55,851 nt of DNA from Thermoanaerobaculia bacterium (GTDB lineage Bacteria; Acidobacteriota; Thermoanaerobaculia; Multivoradales; JAHZIX01), in contig JALXFE010000304.1 in NCBI GenBank assembly GCA_027069135.1, positions 1 through 55,851 of the forward strand, given 5' to 3'. Within the stretch, counting starts at the first letter, position 1; the number at the start of each line of letters is the position of its first letter. The notes under the pieces are model-generated. The model did not search any database. It had not been told where the DNA came from and saw nothing but the letters and a program-made list of their open reading frames with translations. Positions 1 through 8,904 of the stretch are shown piece by piece. Both the position numbers and the translations under genes were made by a program.

Positions 1-2
1 GC

Positions 3-1592
3 CTGGGGGTTTGGGGTGAGCTCTGCACCTCCGGCGCGGGCCTTGCCCGAGGGTATTGGAGCCAGCCGGCGCTGACGGCGGAGCGTTTCGTACCCTCCCC
101 CTTCGGGGCGGGGGGGCGGATGTACCGAACCGGAGACGAGGTTCGTTGGGGATCGAGGGGCGCCTTGGAGTTTCGTGGTCGCCGGGACCACCAGGTGAAG
201 CTGCGGGGCTTCCGCATCGAGTTGGGGGAGATCGAGACCCACCTGGGGGAGCACGGCGGCGTGGAGCGGGCGGTGGTCACGATGCGCCGGGACGAGGCTC
301 GGGGTGCCTTCCTGACGGCCTACGTGCTCTCTTCCGGACCAGCGCCGGAGGAAGGGGAGCTGAGGGAACACCTTGCTGCCCGTCTGCCGGAGTACATGGT
401 GCCGATGGCCTGGATCTTTCTGGACGAGCTTCCTCTCACCCCCAATGGAAAAGTGGATCGCCGGGCCTTGCCGGAGCCGGACGGGGCAGGCAGGCTGCAG
501 AGGTCCAACTACGTGGCGCCACGAGACTTCATCGAATCGGCTCTCGTGGGGATCTTCGAAGATCTAACCGGCCGCTCCCCGGTGGGTGTGAAAGACAGCT
601 TTTTCACTCTCGGAGGTCACTCTTTGCTGGCGATCCAGCTTGTGGCGCGCATCGAAGGACATTTCTCATTGGCGCTGCCCCTGGCGGCAGTGTTCCAGGA
701 TCCATCTATCGAGAATCTTGCCTCCCGCATCCGGGCCCGGTCGGAATCGAAGAGCCTACCGGAGGATGATTCCGTCCTGGTTCCCCTGCGGACGGGCGGC
801 GAGGGAATTCCCATCTTCCTGGTCCACGCTGTCGGTGGCGGGGCTTTCTCCTACCTGGCCCTGAGCGCCGAGTTCGGGGACCGACAGCCCATCTATGCCT
901 TCCAGGCCCAGGGCTTGCTGAACGGCAGGGAAGCCCTGGGCGAGATCGGGAGCATGGCGAGGGACTATCTGGAGCATCTGAAGGCGGCGCGACCCGAGGG
1001 GCCCTATATTTTGGGCGGCTGGTCCATGGGCGGGCTCATCGCCCTGGAGATAGCTCGAGCCCTGCGAGACGCCGGAGAGCAGGTGTCATCGCTGATCCTC
1101 ATGGACAGCTTCGTTCGGCCCGAAGTCGAGGCGGAGACACCGCTGAGCTTCTTCCGGGGCTTCGCCGAGACCCTGGGAATTCCGGTCGAAGGCCTCCAGG
1201 TGACCGAGGAGGAGCTGGACAGCGTTGAGGAAGGAGCCCGGCTGGTCTTTCTCGAACAGAGGGCGAAGGCCGCCGGAGCTCTTCCCCAGGACTTCCCGCT
1301 AGGGCGTCTGGAGAAACTTCTGGGGGTGTACCAGGCGAACCAGGCGGCGGCACGAAATTATCGGTTTCAGCCCTATTCCGGACCGGTCACCCTATTGCAG
1401 GCCGGCGAGTCGGCGGCGGAACGAAGCCGAGAACAAGTGAAAGCCTGGCGGCGAGGGGCCAGGAATCTGAAGATCCGAAAAGTGCCGGGGGATCATTCCT
1501 CAATGATGACTCCGCCCCACGTAAAGGCCCTGGCAATAGAGTTTCGAAACGCCATAGGGGAGGCCGCCGGGAAATCCCGCCGGAGCTCATAA
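3..1592 (+). CDS. Non-ribosomal peptide synthetase, C-terminal part (A-PCP-TE), 5' truncated by window edge
   Basis: This is the last module of an NRPS, which activates one amino acid, carries it as a thioester and releases the finished peptide. The frame is open from base 3, so the N-terminus lies outside the window. Visible order: the end of an adenylation domain (motif RTGD near residue 41, then GRRDHQVKLRGFRIELGEIE, then NGKVDRRALP); a carrier domain with LGGHSL (phosphopantetheine serine near residue 207); and a type I thioesterase with GWSMGG (nucleophile near residue 341), a following LMDSF aspartate and a late GDHSS histidine. A terminal TE means this protein ends the assembly line, by hydrolysis or cyclisation. 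The exporter gene starts 29 bases downstream and is probably co-transcribed. Product and substrate cannot be read because the specificity-pocket region is missing. Confidence 0.95.
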   Translation: MGVWGELCTSGAGLARGYWSQPALTAERFVPSPFGAGGRMYRTGDEVRWGSRGALEFRGRRDHQVKLRGFRIELGEIETHLGEHGGVERAVVTMRRDEARGAFLTAYVLSSGPAPEEGELREHLAARLPEYMVPMAWIFLDELPLTPNGKVDRRALPEPDGAGRLQRSNYVAPRDFIESALVGIFEDLTGRSPVGVKDSFFTLGGHSLLAIQLVARIEGHFSLALPLAAVFQDPSIENLASRIRARSESKSLPEDDSVLVPLRTGGEGIPIFLVHAVGGGAFSYLALSAEFGDRQPIYAFQAQGLLNGREALGEIGSMARDYLEHLKAARPEGPYILGGWSMGGLIALEIARALRDAGEQVSSLILMDSFVRPEVEAETPLSFFRGFAETLGIPVEGLQVTEEELDSVEEGARLVFLEQRAKAAGALPQDFPLGRLEKLLGVYQANQAAARNYRFQPYSGPVTLLQAGESAAERSREQVKAWRRGARNLKIRKVPGDHSSMMTPPHVKALAIEFRNAIGEAAGKSRRSS

Positions 1593-1621
1593 GGATTTGT
1601 TGGTATTTATGGAGACTGCTC

Positions 1622-3274
1622 ATGAAACTTCTCTACACTTTCCTGCGTGAATCGAAGGGAATGGTCACGATCGCAGTGATCACCGCCTTCTTGAGCGGTA
1701 TTACCAGTACCGCGGTCCTCGCCGTTGTCAACACCGGTCTCAATGGAGGACTGGAAGACGTTCGTTGGGGCGCTTGGGCATTTGTCGGTCTGTGCCTGGC
1801 GGTTATTCTCACACAGCTCATTTCAGAGCTGGTCCTCTTGCGGCTCTCCGAGGGCACCGCCTTCGACTTGCTGATCAGGATGGTGGAAAGAATCCTCAAG
1901 ACCCCCTTGCGAAAGCTCGAGCAGCTAGGGCCCCATCGGCTGCTGGCGACGCTCAATAGCGATCTAAGGGCGGTGGCACAGGCAGTCACCATGGCACCTC
2001 TCCTGTGTCTGTACGGGGCCATTATCATCACTTGTTTTGGCTATATGGCTTACCTTCATTGGAAGTTGTTTCTCTGTCTTCTGGCATTTTTTGCCGTCAC
2101 CCTAGCGCTCTACCAGGGGGCAGCCATGCGGGGTGAACGGCATTTTGCCTTGTCGAGGGATGATCGAGACACACTCTTCGGTAGCTTGAGAGGGCTCACT
2201 GAAGGCACCAAGGAGTTGAAGCTCAATGCCTTTCGGCGACAGGCCTTCATTGAACATCTGCTCAAAGTCCCGGCGGAATCTGTCCGCCAGCGCAATATCG
2301 CCGGATTCTTGAGCTACCGAATCGCCGGTATCTTCGGCCGCATTGCCTTTCTAGCTATTCTGGGGCTCCTCCTCTTTGTGGCTCCCAGGTTCTTCGCCGT
2401 AGAAAGCACTGTGATCAACGGCTACATGCTGGCAATCCTCTATCTGAACATGCCTCTAACTGGCCTCCTGAACACTCTGCCGACCCTAGGCTCCGCCCGC
2501 GTAGCCATGCGAAAGATCGACGAGCTGGGCCTGAGCCTGACAGCGGATGACATCGTCGGCGAGGTTCTCGCTCTACCGGAGCCGAAGTCGACTCTGAAGT
2601 CCGTGGGAATGGCTGCCGTGACCCACAGATATCGCCGGGAAGGCGAGGCGGGAGAGTTCGTATTGGGCCCCATCGATTTGAGCGTGCATCCCGGAGAGGT
2701 TCTTTTCATCGTAGGCGGCAATGGTAGCGGCAAGACGACCTTGGCTAAGCTACTGGTTGGCCTATACCAGCCGGAGTCCGGCCACTTGCTGTGGAATGGG
2801 GAGCCCGTGGACGAGTCGGGGCTGGAGAGTTACCGTAACCATTTTTCGATGGTTTTTTCGGATTTCTATGTCTTTGACCGCCTTCTTGGCGGTGTCGGCT
2901 CGGACCTGGATGCGAGGGCACAGCGTTTCCTGGAGCTCCTCCAACTGGATCACAAAGTGAGCGTCAAGGACGGCGTGTTGTCTACCACAGCTCTTTCCCA
3001 GGGCCAGAGAAAACGTCTTGCCTTGCTCAATGCCTATTTGGAGGATCGATCGGTATACGTCTTCGACGAGTGGGCCGCAGATCAGGATCCCAGCTTCAAG
3101 AAAGCTTTCTATCACGAGCTGCTTCCGGAGTTGCGCCAGCAGGGGAAGGCGGTTGTCGTCATCAGTCACGACGACCACTACTATGACGTCGCCGATCGGA
3201 TCGTCAAGTTGGACTATGGAAAGATCGATGCGGACTCTGCTGTAGCGGCCCAGGCCTCTACCTCCGCGGGCTGA
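1622..3274 (+). CDS. Cyclic-peptide-type ABC exporter, fused membrane and ATPase domains (PvdE/SyrD family)
   Basis: This inner-membrane exporter probably carries the product or precursor of the upstream NRPS. The 550 residues are the usual size for the cyclic peptide transporter family (PvdE, SyrD). The first ~300 residues hold about six membrane helices. The ATPase domain follows with Walker A GGNGSGKTT near residue 365, a signature-like LSQGQRKRLAL, and Walker B VYVFDEW near 478. The signature departs from LSGGQ (SQGQ), as is common in this family. The ATG lies a few bases after GGAGACTGCTC, a plausible ribosome binding site. It sits between the NRPS and an orphan permease, which supports a peptide-export role; the cargo is inferred only. 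Confidence 0.92.
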   Translation: MKLLYTFLRESKGMVTIAVITAFLSGITSTAVLAVVNTGLNGGLEDVRWGAWAFVGLCLAVILTQLISELVLLRLSEGTAFDLLIRMVERILKTPLRKLEQLGPHRLLATLNSDLRAVAQAVTMAPLLCLYGAIIITCFGYMAYLHWKLFLCLLAFFAVTLALYQGAAMRGERHFALSRDDRDTLFGSLRGLTEGTKELKLNAFRRQAFIEHLLKVPAESVRQRNIAGFLSYRIAGIFGRIAFLAILGLLLFVAPRFFAVESTVINGYMLAILYLNMPLTGLLNTLPTLGSARVAMRKIDELGLSLTADDIVGEVLALPEPKSTLKSVGMAAVTHRYRREGEAGEFVLGPIDLSVHPGEVLFIVGGNGSGKTTLAKLLVGLYQPESGHLLWNGEPVDESGLESYRNHFSMVFSDFYVFDRLLGGVGSDLDARAQRFLELLQLDHKVSVKDGVLSTTALSQGQRKRLALLNAYLEDRSVYVFDEWAADQDPSFKKAFYHELLPELRQQGKAVVVISHDDHYYDVADRIVKLDYGKIDADSAVAAQASTSAG

Positions 3275-3318
3275 GTGTAAGGACGAATTGCAGCCTTTTA
3301 TGGTAGGGGGATGAAGTT

Positions 3319-5760
3319 TTGAGAGATTTTCTTCAGGAAGTGAGCAACGCCGGGAAGAAGCTGGTCCGGAATCCCGCATTCACTACCATCGCATTGGTGT
3401 CCCTGGTCTTTGGGATCGGCCTCAATGTGTTGGTTTTTAGTCTGGTCAATATGTTGCTCCTGCAGCCTCTGGAGGTGGAAAGTCCCCAGGATCTATTTCG
3501 TCTCTATAGTACTCAGGAGTCTGGCTTCCGCTATGGTGCCTCCTCCTATCCGGATCTCGAGGACTTTCGGCGGGCCGGGGAGGGGCTCGTCGAGCTCTTT
3601 GCGGAACGGTTCACGCCTCTGAGCCTCGGAAGCGAAGGCCGGGCTCAGTTGGTCTGGGGGCAGATGGTGACCGGAAACTATTTCCCAGGCCTGGGGATCC
3701 GGCCCCATCTGGGCCGGTTGCTGGAGGCCCGGGACAACTTAGATCCGGATGCTCATGCGGTGGTTGTGCTGAGTCACCAATTCTGGCAGAAGAGGTTCGG
3801 CGGCGATACCGAGGCCGTGGGCTCGTCGGTGGTGCTCAACGGTCGCAGCTACGAAGTGATCGGCGTCGCTCCCAAGACCTTCCGTGGCACGCTGGTAGGC
3901 AGCAAAGTCGATCTTTGGGCTCCGATGATGATGCAACGCCAATTGATGCCCGTGGGAGACCGCCTGAATCAGCGGGGCGCTCGCTGGATGACGGTCACAG
4001 GCCGTCTGGCTCCCGGAGTGAGCCTGGACCAGGCGCGAGGCTCGCTGGTGAGTGTCGCCCGCCAGCTGGGCACCGATTACCCGGAAACGAACGAGAACCG
4101 CATCGTCACCCTGATTCCCCTGGAAGAGGATACGGTGCCCTTCCAGGCCCAGGGGATAGCGTCCAAGGCTTCGATCCTCCTGCTCTTGGTCTGCGCCAGC
4201 GTGCTCCTGGTGGCCTGTGCCAACCTTGCCAGCGTGCTTCTCGCCCAGGCGGCGAACCGCCGGCGGGAGGTGGCCCTACGGCAGGCTCTCGGTGCCAGCC
4301 GCTGGGGCCTGGTCCGGCAGATATTCTTCGAGCTTCTTCTTCTCTGCCTTATTGCCGCAGGCCTCGCCGTCGCCTTGGCATCGATGATCGGCAAGCTGAT
4401 CCGGCGCCTGCCTCTGCCTTCGGACCTACCGGTGGATCTGAGCTTGGGGACGGATTGGAGGGTTCTGCTCTTCGCCTTTGGGATGGCCCTGCTGGTCTGC
4501 GCATTCCTCGCCTTCGGGCCGGCCCTGCGTTCCACCAAGGTGGACCTGGTCGATGCCCTTAAGGGGGGCGGTCAGGGAGCTGGCCGGGGCCGCTGGCCCT
4601 CCCTGCGAAGCTCGCTGGTGGTGCTGCAGGTGGCTCTCTCGGTCGTTCTCTTGACCGTTGCCGGTTTCTTCTTGCGCAGCATGCAGTCGACGTTGTCGAT
4701 CTCCCCCGGGTTTGCCGCCGGTAATGTCATGGTGGGAACCATGCACCTGGGCCTCCAGGGCTATGATGAAGGGCGCGCTCGGTCCTTCCTGCGTCTCCTG
4801 GAGGAGCGGGTGGAGGGCTTGCCGGAGGTCGAGGGTGCCGCTTTTGCGGAGCTCGTACCGCTGGTGCCCGGGGCCAATCAGCAGATCAGTCTCGGATTGA
4901 GTGGCCCGGGGCCCTCGACGGCTGAGAATGAGACCATCATCGACTACAACCTGGTAACCCCGGGCTATCTCGCGGTGATGGGCATTCCGCTGTTGCAGGG
5001 TCGGGATTTTTCCTCGGAAGAGGCACAGGTGCAGGTACACTCGGTCATCGTCAACCGGGAAGCGGCCCAGCGGTTCTGGTCCGGTGATGCGGTGGGTCAC
5101 CAAGTTAATGTGGGAGGCTCCGCGGGGCTAATAGTCGGTGTCGTCGGAGACAGCAAATACCGCAGCCTCGGAGAAGCACCGCAGCCTTTTCTCTACCTCT
5201 CCTTCGAGCAGCAATTCGAGCCCACCATGACTCTTCACGTGCGAACTCGGGGGGATGCGGCGTCGATGATCTCCCCGGTGTTGGATGAGATTCGGGGCCT
5301 GGACGAGAATCTACCGGTGGAGAGCCCCCGGAGCCTTCTGGAGCAAGTTCTGGCATCCAGCCTACCGGTACGTCTCGGGGCCAACGTGTTGGGTGCTTTC
5401 GGTGTCTTTGCTCTGCTCCTTGCGGCCATCGGGACCTATGGCGTTTCTCTGAACTTTGTCGCCCAGCGGCGCCGCGAAATGGGCGTTCGCTTGGCACTCG
5501 GAGCGGAGCCCGGAAACCTGCGCTCCTTGGTCTTGCGACAAGGGCTGACCCTGGCGATCATCGGAGTGGTGGTGGGTCTCGTTGTGGCCTTCCTGGCAGG
5601 CGGAGCACTGGCTTCCGTTCTCTACGGGATTCGCGGCGGTGACCCGATGGTGCTGACGGCAGTGCCAGTTCTACTGCTGTTGGTCGCGGCAGTGTCCACC
5701 CTTATCCCGGCGATGAAGGCGACCCGGGTCAATCCCGTAGAAGTTCTTCGGGCGGAATAG
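3319..5760 (+). CDS. ADOP-type duplicated orphan ABC permease (MacB/FtsX-like)
   Basis: A MacB-like permease of 813 residues with two MacB periplasmic-core plus FtsX units in one chain, the architecture called acidobacterial duplicated orphan permease. The first helix is near residues 15-40, the first FtsX block near 280-400, a second anchor near 433-455 and the last FtsX block near 690-805. The start is TTG at 3319: GGGGG ends 8 bases before it, while the nearby ATG at 3311 reads into a stop after two codons. No ATPase gene is attached. Its function is not known; with an NRPS and exporter upstream, a part in peptide export or self-protection is possible but unproven. It lies 44 bases after the exporter gene. 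Confidence 0.9.
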   Translation: MRDFLQEVSNAGKKLVRNPAFTTIALVSLVFGIGLNVLVFSLVNMLLLQPLEVESPQDLFRLYSTQESGFRYGASSYPDLEDFRRAGEGLVELFAERFTPLSLGSEGRAQLVWGQMVTGNYFPGLGIRPHLGRLLEARDNLDPDAHAVVVLSHQFWQKRFGGDTEAVGSSVVLNGRSYEVIGVAPKTFRGTLVGSKVDLWAPMMMQRQLMPVGDRLNQRGARWMTVTGRLAPGVSLDQARGSLVSVARQLGTDYPETNENRIVTLIPLEEDTVPFQAQGIASKASILLLLVCASVLLVACANLASVLLAQAANRRREVALRQALGASRWGLVRQIFFELLLLCLIAAGLAVALASMIGKLIRRLPLPSDLPVDLSLGTDWRVLLFAFGMALLVCAFLAFGPALRSTKVDLVDALKGGGQGAGRGRWPSLRSSLVVLQVALSVVLLTVAGFFLRSMQSTLSISPGFAAGNVMVGTMHLGLQGYDEGRARSFLRLLEERVEGLPEVEGAAFAELVPLVPGANQQISLGLSGPGPSTAENETIIDYNLVTPGYLAVMGIPLLQGRDFSSEEAQVQVHSVIVNREAAQRFWSGDAVGHQVNVGGSAGLIVGVVGDSKYRSLGEAPQPFLYLSFEQQFEPTMTLHVRTRGDAASMISPVLDEIRGLDENLPVESPRSLLEQVLASSLPVRLGANVLGAFGVFALLLAAIGTYGVSLNFVAQRRREMGVRLALGAEPGNLRSLVLRQGLTLAIIGVVVGLVVAFLAGGALASVLYGIRGGDPMVLTAVPVLLLLVAAVSTLIPAMKATRVNPVEVLRAE

Positions 5761-5795
5761 GGACAAGAAATCGTCGACCAAGGAAGGGGAGTGCG

Positions 5796-6800
5796 ATGAC
5801 TCAAACCAGACTGCGTCAAGAGGACCTGGCCCTGGGGCCGGACGGCGTCCTCGAGATTGACCTCCAACGGGGCGCGACCTTACGCCTCGTCGGCGGTGAC
5901 GGGGAGAGCCTTCAGGCCTTCCTGAAAGGAGGGGAACCAAACCTGGATCTCGAGATTTCGACAACGTCCGATGGTGCCAGGGTCCGGCTCCCATCGGTGG
6001 CCGGGAGCTCAACTTCCAGCGGCTTGATCGTGGAGATCCGGGGTCCTAGGCACCTTCTCGCGAAGATTCGCAGCACCGGTGGGGATCTCTCCGCCGTGGG
6101 ACTGGAGGGCCGCCTGGAGGGAACTCTCGGTGCTGGCAAGGTGAGCTTACACAATCTGTCCGGTAGCGTGGATCTGCGAACCGGAGCTGGAGCTGTGGAG
6201 CTAGAAGGCTGTTCCTTGGCCGGCAGGATCGAGACCCAGGCCGGCCGCATCCGCGTCCGGGAGGGGCGACCTTCTGCGCCGGGAAGTGGCGAATTGAGGC
6301 TCTCGAGTGGTGCAGGGAATATCGATGTTGCCGGTACGGGTCAGGGACTGAACCTGAATACGGCGTGTGGGAATATCCGGGTTACGGGGATCCCCGGTCC
6401 GTTGCAGGCGGCCACCGGTGGCGGTGATGTGGTGGTCGATGAAGTCCACGCTTCCACTGGCCTCTCCGCTGCCCGTGGCAGGGCGGAGGTCAAGCGGGTG
6501 GACCCGGCTGCCGGAACGATGAAGTTGGAAATGGATTCCGTCAATGGGGGTATCGACGTCTCCCTACCGGGGGACTTGGAAATGAAGATTGACGTTCGGC
6601 TCAGCAAGACCCAGGGCCGTTGGCTGCGGCCTAAGATCCGCAGCGATTTCGACCTCCCCGAGGCCCAGGAGAAGGGGTGGACCGATCAGGAGGGGACCCC
6701 GCGGGACTACCGGAGAATGACCGCGGTCTTCGGTGACGGTAAACACCAGATCAAGCTTCGGGCCGTCGATGGCAACGTGAGGATTCGACGATCCAAATAG
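5796..6800 (+). CDS. DUF4097-like beta-repeat protein
   Basis: A 334-residue protein built of short repeats rich in G, S and V, with recurring patterns such as GAGxVxL and GNIxVxG, as in the DUF4097/putative-adhesin beta-solenoid family. No signal peptide or membrane helix is visible, so it should be cytoplasmic unless the start is wrong. GGAAGGGGAG lies just upstream of the ATG at 5796, a good ribosome binding site. It follows the orphan permease by 35 bases and closes the plus-strand run that begins with the NRPS. Members are often found beside membrane regulators; the function here is unknown. Confidence 0.75.
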   Translation: MTQTRLRQEDLALGPDGVLEIDLQRGATLRLVGGDGESLQAFLKGGEPNLDLEISTTSDGARVRLPSVAGSSTSSGLIVEIRGPRHLLAKIRSTGGDLSAVGLEGRLEGTLGAGKVSLHNLSGSVDLRTGAGAVELEGCSLAGRIETQAGRIRVREGRPSAPGSGELRLSSGAGNIDVAGTGQGLNLNTACGNIRVTGIPGPLQAATGGGDVVVDEVHASTGLSAARGRAEVKRVDPAAGTMKLEMDSVNGGIDVSLPGDLEMKIDVRLSKTQGRWLRPKIRSDFDLPEAQEKGWTDQEGTPRDYRRMTAVFGDGKHQIKLRAVDGNVRIRRSK

Positions 6801-6810
6801 CCCGCTGAAG

Positions 6811-8724
6811 CTACTCCCCGGAAGCCACCGCCTCGAGCTCCGCCCATCGCTCATAGGCCGCTTCGAGCTCTCCCACGATTTCCTCCAGCCGCTCGTGGGC
6901 TCGCACGGCGCCTTCCGGTCCTTGGGTGTTGAAGAATTCCGGGTCGGCGAAGGCGGAGTGGAGCTCTTTTTGCTCGCTTTCCAGCGCCTCGATGCGGCCC
7001 GGGAGAGCCTCGAGATCCTTGCCTTCCCGGTAGGTTAGCTTGCGGCGTGCGGCGAGCTTTGATTTGGTTTTCTTGGAAGTCGCCGTATCGGAGGTCTGCT
7101 TGGCGGCGGCGGTCGGGGTTGTCGCCGGGCGCTGCCGGAGCCAATCCTCGTAGCCGCCGGCATATTCTCCGACCCGTCCGCTGCCTTCCATGACCAGGGT
7201 GCTGCCGACCACGTTGTCGAGGAAGGCGCGATCGTGGCTGACCAGCAGGAGGGTGCCGGCTAAGTCTACGAGGAGAGCCTCCAGGAGCTCCAAGGTCTCG
7301 ACGTCGAGGTCGTTGGTGGGTTCGTCCATGACCAGGACGTTGAAGGGACGGGTGAAGAGCCGTGCCAGCATCAATCGGTTGCGCTCGCCACCGGAGAGGG
7401 TAGAGACCGGGCTGCGGGTCTGGGTCGGGGAGAAGAGGAAGTCCTGAAGATAGCTGATGACGTGGCGGGTCTTGCCTGAGACGGTGATCTTGTCGTTGCC
7501 CCCGGCGACACAATCGGCGACGGAGAGGTTCTCTTCAAGCTGTTCGCGATGCTGGTCGAAGTAGGCGACGTCGAAGCGGGCGCCGTGGCGCACGACCCCG
7601 GAAGTCGGCTCCAGCCGACCCAGGAGGAGCTTGAGGAGGGTCGTCTTGCCGGAGCCGTTGGGGCCGAGAATTCCGACCTTGTCGCCCCGTAGGATCCGGG
7701 TCGAGAAATCCTCTATCAGCCGCTCCCCATCGTAGCCGAAGGTGAGCCCTTTGGCTTCGATGACGATCTTTCCGGAACGTTCCGCCTCCTCGACCCGGAG
7801 CCGAGCTTGACCGGTGATGGTGCGGCGCGCCCGCCGTTCCTCCCGCATCTTCTCAAGAGCCCGAACCCGGCCTTCGTTGCGGGTGCGGCGGGCCTTGATG
7901 CCCTGGCGGATCCAGGTTTCTTCCTGAGCGAGCCTCTTGTCGAAGCGGGCGTCATGGCCCGCCTCGACTTTGAGCTCATGGGCCTTTCGTTCCAGGTAGA
8001 GGTCGTAGTTTCCGGGCCAATCCGTCAGGCGGCCCCGGTCCAATTCCAGAATGCGGGTTGCGAGCCTCTTCAAGAACGAACGGTCGTGGGTGACGAAGAG
8101 CAGGGCGCCGGTGAGCTGACTCTCGGACGGCGAGCAGAGCAGCTCTTCCAACCACTCGATGGCGGGAATGTCCAGGTGATTGGTGGGTTCGTCGAGGAGC
8201 AATACGTCGGGCTCGCTGACCAGGGCCTGGGCCAGGAGGACCCGCCGCTTCATGCCCCCGGAGAGGGTCTCGAAACGTCCGGTGCTGGGGAGCTGCAGGC
8301 GTGAGATGACGGTCTCCACGCGCAGCTCCTGCTGCCAGGCGCCGGCAGCCTCGATCTCTTGTTGCACCTGTTCCAGGCGCTTGAGGCTGCCGTCGCTACC
8401 GAGATCGTGAGAGAGGCGATGGTATTCCGCCAGGAGGGCACCGCTCTCGGCCAGACCGGTGGCGACGACGTCGAAGATCTCGCCTTCGAGCTCTTGCGGA
8501 ACCTCCTGTCCCAGACGGGCGATCCGGGTTCCCGGAGAGGTGACGATTTCCCCGCCGTCCGGCTCGAGCTGGCCGGCCAGGACTTTCATCAACGTGGACT
8601 TGCCGGAGCCGTTGCGTCCCACCAGGGCGATACGCTCGCCGGCTTCGATCTGAAATCCGACCCCTTCGAGGAGGACTGAGTCCCCGTAGGCGAGGCTCAA
8701 GGTCTTGACTCCGATCAACGCCAT
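6811..8724 (-). CDS. uup: ABC-F family ATPase, Uup-like
   Basis: A soluble protein with two ATPase domains and no membrane part. ABC-F proteins act on ribosomes; Uup is also linked to DNA branch processing. Walker A motifs are GRNGSGKST near residue 40 and GPNGSGKTT near 340. Signatures are LSGGMKRR and LSGGERNR, and Walker B motifs are LLLDEPTNHLD and LVMDEPTNDLD. The C-terminus has a charged coiled coil after a K/T/A-rich linker, as in Uup. I start at ATG 8724 (637 residues). The frame stays open to 8856, but the added 44 residues come from a 15-bp tandem repeat and have no family counterpart. It converges on the DUF4097-like gene with a 10-base gap. Confidence 0.9.
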   Translation of the reverse strand: MALIGVKTLSLAYGDSVLLEGVGFQIEAGERIALVGRNGSGKSTLMKVLAGQLEPDGGEIVTSPGTRIARLGQEVPQELEGEIFDVVATGLAESGALLAEYHRLSHDLGSDGSLKRLEQVQQEIEAAGAWQQELRVETVISRLQLPSTGRFETLSGGMKRRVLLAQALVSEPDVLLLDEPTNHLDIPAIEWLEELLCSPSESQLTGALLFVTHDRSFLKRLATRILELDRGRLTDWPGNYDLYLERKAHELKVEAGHDARFDKRLAQEETWIRQGIKARRTRNEGRVRALEKMREERRARRTITGQARLRVEEAERSGKIVIEAKGLTFGYDGERLIEDFSTRILRGDKVGILGPNGSGKTTLLKLLLGRLEPTSGVVRHGARFDVAYFDQHREQLEENLSVADCVAGGNDKITVSGKTRHVISYLQDFLFSPTQTRSPVSTLSGGERNRLMLARLFTRPFNVLVMDEPTNDLDVETLELLEALLVDLAGTLLLVSHDRAFLDNVVGSTLVMEGSGRVGEYAGGYEDWLRQRPATTPTAAAKQTSDTATSKKTKSKLAARRKLTYREGKDLEALPGRIEALESEQKELHSAFADPEFFNTQGPEGAVRAHERLEEIVGELEAAYERWAELEAVASGE

Positions 8725-8765
8725 CGCGGTGTTTCTCCTGAAAGCTCCATAGGCGGGACATCCTA

Positions 8766-8820
8766 CTGCGTTTGCTAGGACTGCGTTTGCTAGGACTGCG
8801 TTTGCTAGGACTGCGTTTGC
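8766..8820. repeat. 15-bp tandem repeat, 3 full copies plus 10 bp
   Basis: The unit CTGCGTTTGCTAGGA is repeated exactly at 8766, 8781 and 8796, then a 10-base partial copy to 8820. It lies between the divergent uup-like gene (start 8724) and the CNT transporter (start 8905), so it fills the shared promoter region. In the minus-strand frame it would encode LANAV repeats, which I take as spurious. Confidence 0.95.
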
Positions 8821-8904
8821 CAGCCTCAGAGGTGGGCCTTGAGGAAGGCGGTACAATCCGGCACTCAGACCACCGCCGTTGATAGCTCGGAGGACCTAGC
8901 CGCC

